DNA from: Spirochaetaceae bacterium
Lineage (GTDB): Bacteria > Spirochaetota > Spirochaetia > Treponematales > Treponemataceae
NCBI GenBank assembly: GCA_031285525.1
Contig: JAITWB010000194.1
Coordinates: 1 to 6,036, forward strand
Length of the DNA stretch: 6,036 nucleotides
Direction: 5' to 3'
The notes under the pieces were generated by a model, which worked only from the letters and a program-made list of their open reading frames with translations, ran no database searches and had not been told where the DNA came from. The position numbers and the translations under genes were made by a program. This document shows, piece after piece, positions 1 through 6,036 of the stretch. The number at the start of each line of letters is the position of its first letter. Position 1 is the first letter of the stretch.

Positions 1-540
1 GGTAAATCTTCCGCTCTCACAGCTCCGGCGATCACCCTCGAAGCCGCAAATACCCACGTCAACACAACCAACGAACCCCACGGCGCAACCTCAGCAGCAA
101 CTGCCGGCAGAATAATCCAGCGCGATGCTAACGGCCGAGTGCAGGTTGCTAATCCCTTGGCAGATGCGGATATTGCAAATAAAGGGTATGTTACTGGTCT
201 TATGGCGGGATTGAGCCTGCAGGACGTATATTCTCTTTCGGAGGTAAAGACAATCAACGTATGGGCAGACGGTAAGGCGATCTATCGTAAAGGCTTACTC
301 ATATCATCACTTCCCAAGGCAGCATCGGCAAGCATCTCTTTTGCGCTTACAGGAGTAACCGGCATAACAAACGTACTCGGGATTGCCCGTAATAAAACAA
401 CAGGGAGAGTGCTGACACTTCCGCATCCTCTTATCAACATTAAAGCCGCTCTATCATCAGGTAACATTACAGGTCAAATCGTTACAGGCGCCGACCGCAC
501 AGGATGGGAGGCGTATGTTTTTGTTGAGTACACAAAGTGA
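1..540 (+). CDS. Phage tail-fibre-type protein, 3' part (5' end outside window)
   Basis: The frame is open from base 1 to a TGA at 538-540, giving 179 visible residues with the start outside the window. Residues 27-64 (HGATSAATAGRII, then QRDANGRVQVANPLADADIA, then NKGYV) match the short collagen-like or fibre repeat common in phage tail fibres and tail-needle proteins, in which an HGATSxAT stretch is followed by RDANGRxQVxxP and DIANKxYV. The remaining C-terminal 110 residues are rich in small and beta-forming residues, as expected for a trimeric tip domain, but I recognise no named fold. A GTG at 139 lies inside the repeat and is not a credible start. The likely role is virion attachment to the host surface. 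Position next to a DNA methyltransferase and a Mu-like end suggests the late right end of a transposable prophage. I am fairly sure of the fibre assignment and unsure of the exact protein. Confidence 0.75.
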   Translation, partial: GKSSALTAPAITLEAANTHVNTTNEPHGATSAATAGRIIQRDANGRVQVANPLADADIANKGYVTGLMAGLSLQDVYSLSEVKTINVWADGKAIYRKGLLISSLPKAASASISFALTGVTGITNVLGIARNKTTGRVLTLPHPLINIKAALSSGNITGQIVTGADRTGWEAYVFVEYTK

Positions 541-728
541 TAATACGGAAAAACAAATACCCCGGCGTTGCCGGATATATACATAATGGGCAAGACACCC
601 GGCAGGCGACACTGCCGGACGAGGCGCGCTAACGCCTCCGGGTTTCCCCGATCTTACCCAACCTAGTACCAGGTGGTTATATCATCGGCAATCCATGTCA
701 GCAGGTTTAGTCCAATTAGGAGGTAGGC
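541..728 (+). other. Intergenic spacer with three GC hairpins
   Basis: No convincing gene lies in these 188 bases. Three tight inverted repeats sit in the first 100 bases: CCGGC-gtt-GCCGG (562-574), CCGGCAG-gcgaca-CTGCCGG (599-605 with 612-618) and GAGGCG-cgctaa-CGCCTC (621-626 with 633-638). In addition ACCCGG (597-602) could pair with CCGGGT (638-643) as a competing outer stem. None is followed by a run of T, so they are not classic intrinsic terminators. They may slow or structure the tail-to-methyltransferase transcript. A 26-codon reading frame at 586-666 has no ribosome binding site. I could not pick out a credible promoter for the methyltransferase. Confidence 0.5.
718..723 (+). promoter_or_regulatory. 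Ribosome binding site of the D12 methyltransferase
   Basis: A full AGGAGG lies 5 bases before the GTG at 729. It decides the choice of this non-ATG start, since the conserved YYGGKQ motif begins only six residues later and no upstream in-frame ATG fits better. Confidence 0.85.
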
Positions 729-1541
729 GTGAAAACACCTATTAGCTACTACGGCGGCAAACAGTCGCTCTCTTCAATCATCTTAGGGTTAATCCCGGAT
801 CATCGGATATATTGTGAGCCTTTTTTCGGAGGAGGCGCAATATTTTTTGCTAAAGAACCGTCAAAGGTAGAAATTATCAACGATACAAATTCAGAGCTTA
901 TAAACTTTTACGAAGTCTTAAAGCATGATTTTATATCCCTTGAAAGGGAAGTGTCCATTAGCCTTCATAGTCGTTCTGTGCATCGGCAGGCAGAAGTTAT
1001 CTACGCAAACCCTGATATGTTCGATAGGATAAAACGAGCATGGGCAATCTGGATGCTGGCAAACTCCTCCTATGGTTCTAAACTGGACGGATCTTTCGGA
1101 TATGATCGTGTCGGCACCACTGGCAAGAAACTGAAAAACAAGCGTGAATCCTTCACCGATGATTACGCAATCCGGCTTCAAGAGACACAAATCGAATGCT
1201 GTGATGCCCTGCGGGTGGTCAGAAGCCGTGATACTCATGACACTTTTTTCTACATTGACCCGCCCTACGTGGGCTCTGATCAGGGGCATTATGACGGCTA
1301 TTCACAGGACGATTTTGATAATCTGCTTACTGCCTTGGAAGCAATTCAGGGCAAGTTTTTGTTGAGTTCCTATCGAAACAAAAAACTCACAGAATTTTCC
1401 AAGCGGAACGGATGGTATACAATCGAGCTGAAAGTGTCCTGCGCCATGACTAACCGGAATAATCCGAGGAGCAAGATCGAGGTTCTGACGGCAAATTATC
1501 CCATAACGGTAAAACAAGCGGAGCAACCAGAAGAGAGGTAA
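729..1541 (+). CDS. D12-class DNA adenine-N6 methyltransferase (Dam family), phage-borne
   Basis: A 270-residue protein of the MethyltransfD12 family, which transfers a methyl group from S-adenosylmethionine to N6 of adenine in duplex DNA. The N-terminal YYGGKQ (residues 7-12) and EPFFGGGAIFF (30-40) form the cofactor-binding motif I region; N51-D52-T53-N54 fits the acidic end of the next strand; DPPY at 177-180 is catalytic motif IV. The insert between them (LANSSYG near 110-116 through about 145) is where target recognition lies in this family. KIEVLTANYP (249-258) is the usual C-terminal strand. Length is normal and all motifs are intact, so it should be active. The GTG start follows AGGAGG. 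It lies 188 bases after the tail-fibre gene and ends before a strong terminator. It is probably a prophage modification gene that protects phage DNA from restriction; the target site cannot be read from sequence, and GATC is only the commonest one in the family. Confidence 0.9.
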   Translation: MKTPISYYGGKQSLSSIILGLIPDHRIYCEPFFGGGAIFFAKEPSKVEIINDTNSELINFYEVLKHDFISLEREVSISLHSRSVHRQAEVIYANPDMFDRIKRAWAIWMLANSSYGSKLDGSFGYDRVGTTGKKLKNKRESFTDDYAIRLQETQIECCDALRVVRSRDTHDTFFYIDPPYVGSDQGHYDGYSQDDFDNLLTALEAIQGKFLLSSYRNKKLTEFSKRNGWYTIELKVSCAMTNRNNPRSKIEVLTANYPITVKQAEQPEER

Positions 1542-1564
1542 TTGCCAGCATGAACAGGTAAAAG

Positions 1565-1600
1565 AAAACCCCCTTGTAATAGCACTTACTAGGGGGTTTT
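1565..1600 (+). terminator. Intrinsic terminator after the methyltransferase
   Basis: AAAACCCCCT (1565-1574) pairs perfectly with AGGGGGTTTT (1591-1600); after one mismatch GTAA (1576-1579) pairs with TTAC (1586-1589), leaving a six-base loop. The plus strand has only four T after the GC stem. The minus strand has TTTTCTTTT, so the element may work in both directions and shield the prophage end from incoming transcription. Confidence 0.8.
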
Positions 1601-1659
1601 ACAAGGATTAAAGTCCTATTTTCGCCGACCATTATATTGATTTTTCAGCTATAAATCGG

Positions 1660-1700
1660 GATTTTATTCGTTAAAACCCGGTAAAATTCGCTAAAATTCG
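1660..1700 (+). repeat. 10-base-phased AT-rich motif array in the prophage end
   Basis: Three successive decamers share a TAAAAnnCG core: TTAAAACCCG (1671-1680), GTAAAATTCG (1681-1690) and CTAAAATTCG (1691-1700); ATTTTATTCG (1661-1670) ends in the same ATTCG in the same phase. The core resembles GCCAAATTGCG of the two 18-base repeats just downstream, so these may be weaker transposase sites. Exact helical phasing would place them on one face of the DNA. Confidence 0.5.
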
Positions 1701-1704
1701 GTTG

Positions 1705-1744
1705 TTTTTGCCAAATTGCGTGACACTTTTTGCCAAATTGCGTG
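1705..1744 (+). repeat. Two 18-base direct repeats offset by 22 bases; putative transposase binding sites
   Basis: TTTTTGCCAAATTGCGTG occurs perfectly at 1705-1722 and 1727-1744, separated by ACAC. The 22-base offset equals the size of MuA-type binding sites, and the pair lies ten bases inside a candidate TGTAACGC end (minus strand, from 1754). The sequence identity and offset are seen directly; the binding role is inferred by analogy with Mu R1-R2. A simple 22-base slippage duplication is the alternative. Confidence 0.6.
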
Positions 1745-2620
1745 GCGCGTTACACCCAGTCAAGCGGGGTAAATGCTATTAGCGGAAAAACATATTATGA
1801 AGACAATATAGCAATTTTTTTCTCAACCACCGCCGAGGGTAGTACAAAGGGAACCTATACTCGTGGAAACTTTTATAGTCAAGGAAACCCTCTGATTGTG
1901 GATGGTAAATACGCATATAACCACATTGAAACAGGCTCCTATGCATGGAACGAAACTGCAAAAACGGTAACCTTAAAGCCTGAAACCACCGAATACAATG
2001 CCGGTGTGTTGTTAACAGAATCTGAATACCGTACAGCATTTATAGAGATGATGACGACACAGCTTGCAGCAATGCCTGAGGATGAAAAGGCTGCAATACT
2101 GGAACAGGCGTTGGCAGCAGGCTATACCAGTTTGGACGAATATATGGAGGATACGGTCGATTATCAGATAGAATTCTTTTTTGGCGTCAGGGCATACAAC
2201 TACTCTTTCAGCGATGATGGGGCAGCATTATTTTTGGTTCAGCCATTGCCGGCAAATAACGGAACGAATGAATTGACAGGGCAGACTTATTACGGAATGA
2301 AGTGGGATAATATTGAACAAGACGATGTTAAAGACGAAACACAATCATACGTTTTTACCGACAATACGTATACATTGACCCTGTACGGGAATTGGGTGAT
2401 CACCGGTTCATATGCATATGATGGCAGTATAATGAAACGGGTTTGGTTAAACCGTAATACAGTAGACGGAAAAACCCGCGCGCAGATGTATGCAGATATG
2501 GCAGTGACGGAACAGCACAATTACGCAGATGATTACGCTTACCGCGCCGCAAAGACAAATAGTCAATTTAGGACTTCGGAAAACATAAGATACGACAATG
2601 TTAATAAAACCATACGCTGA
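1730..2620 (+). pseudogene. 3' part of a secreted-type two-repeat protein gene, 5' end lost at the prophage boundary
   Basis: The frame is open from 1724 to TGA at 2618-2620, about 296 codons from a TTG at 1730. It lacks a ribosome binding site, an ATG before residue 107 and any signal peptide, and its first codons come from the 18-base repeat. The protein has an internal duplication: SSGVNAISGKTYY (residues 11-23) aligns with NNGTNELTGQTYY (176-188), and GSYAWNETAKTVTLKP (69-84) corresponds to GSYAYDGSIMKRVWLN (226-241). Each copy looks like a beta-rich domain ending in a short helix; an acidic helical stretch (about 95-145) links them. Such domains are typical of treponemal lipoproteins of unknown function, which is family knowledge recalled rather than tested. 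Because homology to the second copy starts at residue 11 (base 1760), native coding probably starts about there and the upstream part was displaced by the prophage. It could instead be a real gene with TTG or GTG start, but this is less likely. Confidence 0.65.
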
Positions 2621-2659
2621 GAACCCAAAAGCATAGCGCAAAGGCATCAAACGTAAAGC

Positions 2660-2707
2660 AGGGAAACAGAGACCACCGGAGACGGCAGTCTCTGTTTCCC
2701 TTTTTTT
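2660..2707 (+). terminator. Strong intrinsic terminator
   Basis: AGGGAAACAGAGAC (2660-2673) pairs perfectly over 14 bases with GTCTCTGTTTCCCT (2688-2701); the loop holds a further CCG/CGG pairing (2677-2679 with 2683-2685). The 3' arm runs straight into seven T (2701-2707). It ends transcription of the truncated secreted-type gene about 40 bases after its stop, which suggests the gene was once a real transcription unit. Confidence 0.9.
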
Positions 2708-2809
2708 CTCATTTCACTCTCTTTTCTGCGGATTATAGCAGCGCTGATATGGTGTTATACAGCTTTGTCTATTAAGAATAAAACCTTACTGTCCAATAAT
2801 AATACCGGA
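2708..2809. other. Spacer without recognisable gene
   Basis: About 100 AT-rich bases between the terminator and the palindromic array. I see no open frame, no RNA gene and no promoter with two good boxes, nor any trace of the missing N-terminal half of the Rpn-family gene downstream. Confidence 0.4.
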
Positions 2810-2901
2810 CGATGAGACACCTTCTCATCGCCCGATGAGAGCCTCTCTCATCGAGTGATGAGAGGCATTCTCATAGAGCGAAGGGAGAAGCTCCCTACGG
2901 G
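2810..2901 (+). repeat. Array of four 23-base palindromic units
   Basis: Four head-to-tail units at 2810-2832, 2833-2855, 2856-2878 and 2879-2901. Each is itself a hairpin: GATGAG/CTCATC, CGATGAGAG/CTCTCATCG (nine pairs, three-base loop), ATGAGA/TCTCAT, and AGGGAG/CTCCCT. Hairpin centres fall at 2820, 2843, 2866 and 2889, exactly 23 bases apart. The fourth unit differs in its stem but stays paired (T-A becomes A-T, and A-T becomes G-C). A shorter hairpin AGGG-aag-CCCT (2905-2915) and AAGG/CCTT (2945-2956) may be further decayed members. There are no unique spacers, so it is not a CRISPR array. Confidence 0.75.
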
Positions 2902-2939
2902 ACTAGGGAAGCCCTCACTACAAGACCGCAGATGTAGAG

Positions 2940-3404
2940 ATGCAAAGGAAGCCCTTCGTCGGCATGGAAAACAGAATTGTCTGGTATAACTCATCGATTC
3001 TTGCAGAACAGCAGATAGTACAATATCACATCCTGGAATTGCCAAAAGTCAAAACAGGCGCAATGCCCGCCAGTGATGAACAGGAGAAGAGACTCATACA
3101 GTGGTTGAGATTTTTCAAAGCTAAAACTGAGGAGGATTTTATGGTATTGGCAAGGGAAAGTTCTATTCTCGAAAAAGCTTTTCAGATATTGATGATAGCC
3201 AGCGGAAGTCAGCGGATGAAGGCTATCTATGACGAAAAAAGGAAGGAGGAAGCAACTCTGTACTTCATGCAGAACAGAGCTTATACTCAGGGCCGTGACG
3301 AAAAAGCCCGTGAAACCGCTCAGAAAATGAAGACAGAAGGAATGATCATTGTGGATATAACAAAATATACCGAACTGTCTCCCGAAGTTATTGAAGAACT
3401 GTAA
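2940..3404 (+). pseudogene. 5'-truncated Rpn-family (PD-(D/E)XK-2) nuclease/transposase remnant
   Basis: The 154-residue product corresponds only to the C-terminal half of the Rpn recombination-promoting nuclease / PDDEXK_2 putative transposase family, whose full members are about 280-330 residues. Family-like features are YHILELPKVK (about 30-39), then a helical block with IQWLRFFKAKTEEDF (about 53-67), a QGRDEKARETAQKMK stretch (about 117-131) and the terminal helix-turn ending SPEVIEEL. The whole nuclease domain with its D...E-x-Q/K active site is absent, and no piece of it is seen upstream, where the 23-base palindromic array lies. There is no ribosome binding site at the ATG used; another ATG at 2964 is equally weak. 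The remnant cannot cut DNA and is best read as decayed. It converges on the atp operon across a shared terminator. Confidence 0.75.
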
Positions 3405-3408
3405 CAAC

Positions 3409-3507
3409 AAAAAAAGAGAAAAGAGAAGGTAAAAGGGAGAAAAGTCTTCCGGGCTCTTGAGACGGAACGTGACATTGGTATTTTCCTACTTTTCTCTTTT
3501 CTCCCTT
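3409..3507. terminator. Bidirectional purine/pyrimidine inverted-repeat terminator between convergent genes
   Basis: AAAAGAGAAAAG (3412-3423) pairs over 12 bases with CTTTTCTCTTTT (3489-3500). An overlapping alternative pairs AAGGGAGAAAAG (3433-3444) with CTTTTCTCCCTT (3496-3507), whose right arm ends one base before the atpC stop. A small TTCCG/CGGAA hairpin (3447-3451 with 3463-3467) lies in the loop. On the minus strand the outer stem is followed by seven T (complement of A at 3409-3415), so it suits the end of the atp operon best. Confidence 0.65.
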
Positions 3508-3508
3508 C

Positions 3509-3928
3509 TCATTCCTCTTTCCTCATTTCCCCCGCCACTTTAAGTCTAAACCTCGACCGCCGTACCTTTTCCTTCAGCCCTGCAACCTCGAACTTAAACG
3601 CTCCGGCGCTCAGGTCCGCTTCGGCTTGTTTACCCGAGGCCTCGGCGCGTTCCCGGTCTATCTCGCTGGGCCACTCTGCCGTGTCGGTGACGAGGACGGC
3701 TTTACGTTTTTTGACTTCGATAATGCCGTTTGAAATAAAGGCGCTCCGCCATTCGCCGTTCTTGTCTTTGAGGCGGAGTATGCCTGTTACCACCGGGGCG
3801 ATAAAGGGAGAGTGATTGGCGTAGATGCCCACTTCGCCGTCTGCAAGGGTCAGCGAGACTGCTTCCACCTTATCGGAAAAAAAGGGCCGATAGGGGGTGT
3901 GTACTTCAAAAGGGAAAAGGACTGCCAT
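3509..3928 (-). CDS. atpC: F-type ATP synthase epsilon subunit
   Basis: A 139-residue epsilon subunit of F1, part of the central stalk; it binds gamma and the c-ring and can inhibit ATP hydrolysis. The N-terminal beta-sandwich covers about residues 1-86, with the family signature GEVGIYANHSPFIAPVVTGI (31-50; compare GxxGxLPxHxPL in other species) and the final strand KKRKAVLVTDTAEWP. Residues 88-131 form the usual C-terminal helical hairpin, here rich in Arg, Lys and Glu. Length is typical. The ATG start follows AGGAG (complement of 3934-3938) with five bases between. It is the last gene of the operon, 65 bases after atpD, and its stop adjoins the shared terminator. The 3' end is highly charged, and its last codons lie in the pyrimidine-rich tract (plus strand), which may explain the EMRKEE tail. 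Confidence 0.93.
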   Translation of the reverse strand: MAVLFPFEVHTPYRPFFSDKVEAVSLTLADGEVGIYANHSPFIAPVVTGILRLKDKNGEWRSAFISNGIIEVKKRKAVLVTDTAEWPSEIDRERAEASGKQAEADLSAGAFKFEVAGLKEKVRRSRFRLKVAGEMRKEE

Positions 3929-3943
3929 GAAAACTCCTACTGT

Positions 3944-5406
<1,463 letters not shown>

Positions 5407-5413
5407 TTACTTT

Positions 5414-5428
5414 TTCCGTTCAACGGAA
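5414..5428 (-). other. Small hairpin in the atpG-atpD spacer
   Basis: TTCCGTT-c-AACGGAA is a 15-base near-perfect palindrome in the 51-base spacer, ten bases upstream of the atpD ribosome binding site. It would form TTCCGT/ACGGAA with a three-base loop. There is no T run on the minus strand, so it is not a terminator; it may protect or space the message. Functional weight is low. Confidence 0.4.
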
Positions 5429-5445
5429 GCGAAGCCGCTCTCCTT

Positions 5446-6036
5446 TTATTTTCCTGCCAGTGCGGACGAACCGCCGATGATTTCCGACATCTCTTGGGTA
5501 ATGCCTGCCTGACGGGCGCGGTTATAACTAATCCTGAGAGAAGCAAGCATATCTTCGGCGCTTTTAGACGCTTCATCCATGGCATACATACGGGCGCTTT
5601 GTTCGCTTGCATAGGCTTCCACCAGGGCGCCGTAGATTATTCCTTTTATGTACATAGGAACCAGGGTATCGAAGACGGCTTTTTTTGAGGGAATAAACTC
5701 GTACTGCTCTTCGAGACTTTGCCTATCCCCTACAGCGGCATATTCTTTCTGAAACTGTTCGATATTCAAAGGAAGGAGCTGCTTTTCTGTCGGAAGCAGT
5801 TTGATGCTGCTGTACATATGGGTATAGACAACATGTATCTCATCGAACATTTCCCACAAAAACTGGGACACGATGTAATCGCTTATTTCAGCGGCATTGT
5901 CGATGGTAGGCATTTGTGACTGAAAGGAAAAGCTTTCCAGTACCACATAGGGACTCTGCATAAAATACCGATTCCCCACGGAACCGACTACAATGAGGTG
6001 GGGGTTCCGAATACTGGAACAAAGCGTATTCACCTG
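5446..6036 (-). CDS. atpG: F-type ATP synthase gamma subunit, C-terminal part (5' end outside window)
   Basis: The frame is open from the window edge to TAA at 5446-5448, giving 196 residues, roughly the C-terminal two thirds of a family that is usually about 285-300 long. Gamma is the rotating central shaft of F1. The visible part contains the Rossmann-like middle (HLIVVGSVGNRYF) and the characteristic last helix, in which ASEQSARMYAMDEASKSAED and then SYNRARQAGITQEMSEIIGG match the strongly conserved ASExxxRMxAM...A..N......YN..RQ..IT.E..EI..G pattern. The GTG at 6033 is only the first start-like codon in view; the Gln codon before it continues the frame, and the real start lies beyond the edge. 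It is 51 bases upstream of atpD in the same operon. Confidence 0.93.
   Translation of the reverse strand, partial: QVNTLCSSIRNPHLIVVGSVGNRYFMQSPYVVLESFSFQSQMPTIDNAAEISDYIVSQFLWEMFDEIHVVYTHMYSSIKLLPTEKQLLPLNIEQFQKEYAAVGDRQSLEEQYEFIPSKKAVFDTLVPMYIKGIIYGALVEAYASEQSARMYAMDEASKSAEDMLASLRISYNRARQAGITQEMSEIIGGSSALAGK

Larger units (their letters stand above)
1..1754 (+). mobile_element. Right end of a probable Mu-like transposable prophage
   Basis: This span groups the tail-fibre gene, the D12 methyltransferase, a terminator and an AT-rich end segment with tandem repeated sites. Read on the minus strand from 1754 inward, the sequence starts TGTAACGCGCCACGCAATTT and contains two identical 18-base sites offset by 22 bases. 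MuA-type transposases bind roughly 22-base sites near 5'-TG...CA-3' ends, and in Mu the R1 and R2 sites are adjacent. Immediately beyond 1754 the sequence becomes the interior of an unrelated two-repeat protein gene. The boundary is inferred: an alternative end at 1725 (TGTCACGC... on the minus strand) is possible. No transposase gene or left end is in view, so the Mu-like assignment rests on gene content and end architecture only. Confidence 0.55.

Noticed and set aside
139..540. GTG at 139 as the start of a short separate gene
   Set aside because: It lies inside the fibre repeat motif, and the frame is open with family-like sequence back to base 1.
586..666. 26-codon basic reading frame beginning MGKTPGRRHCRTRRANA
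   Set aside because: There is no ribosome binding site, and the sequence is explained by the GC hairpins it covers.
1725..1725. Alternative prophage end at ...GCGTGACA (minus strand TGTCACGC)
   Set aside because: It would leave the second identical 18-base site outside the element. The end at 1754 keeps both sites inside and lies six bases before the duplicated protein domain. Kept only as an alternative.
1740..2620. Integron-type gene cassette without its own promoter
   Set aside because: I saw no attC-like paired core sites (GTTRRRY / RYYYAAC) around the gene, and it ends in an ordinary intrinsic terminator.
2810..2901. Possible CRISPR array
   Set aside because: The 23-base units are head to tail with no unique spacers and there are no cas genes.
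2991..3410. 139-codon minus-strand frame opposite the Rpn remnant
   Set aside because: It has low complexity with many Phe and Leu residues, as expected from the complement of Lys/Glu-rich coding; the plus strand carries recognisable family sequence.

Overview
The window looks like accessory DNA next to a housekeeping operon in a bacterium, most likely a spirochaete of the Treponema type. That placement is soft. It rests on the style of a repeated-domain secreted-type protein, on a remnant of the Rpn/PD-(D/E)XK-2 transposase family (abundant in treponemes, but also elsewhere), and on palindrome-rich spacers. No RNA gene or marker here fixes the taxon.

Left part (1 to about 1754): the right end of what I read as a Mu-like transposable prophage. 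It holds the 3' part of a tail-fibre-type gene, a 188-base spacer with three tight GC hairpins, a D12-class DNA adenine methyltransferase with a strong ribosome binding site, and a terminator. It closes with an AT-rich end segment. That segment carries three or four degenerate 10-base-phased motifs and then two perfect 18-base repeats offset by 22 bases. Read from outside inward it begins TGTAACGCGCCACGC, which fits a 5'-TG...CA-3' phage end with tandem transposase sites. A DNA-modification gene beyond the tail genes parallels the position of mom in phage Mu.

Middle (about 1755 to 3410): chromosomal flank. First comes the 3' part of a two-repeat secreted-type protein gene that lacks start signals and a signal peptide. 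Its internal duplication shows that native coding is present from about position 1760, so the prophage end appears to have cut this gene. A very strong terminator follows. Next is an array of 23-base palindromic units (2810-2901) in which the fourth unit has compensatory stem changes. Then comes a 5'-truncated Rpn-family nuclease/transposase remnant.

Right part (3412-6036, minus strand): the distal end of an F-type ATP synthase operon, atpG (partial), atpD, atpC, transcribed toward the remnant and separated from it by a purine/pyrimidine inverted-repeat terminator. The atpD-atpC spacer holds palindromic repeats, one copy of which supplies the atpD stop codon.

The atp genes encode the catalytic and stalk subunits of one enzyme. 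The prophage genes would serve host recognition and DNA modification. The two broken genes between them mark a site of repeated insertion or decay beside a conserved operon.
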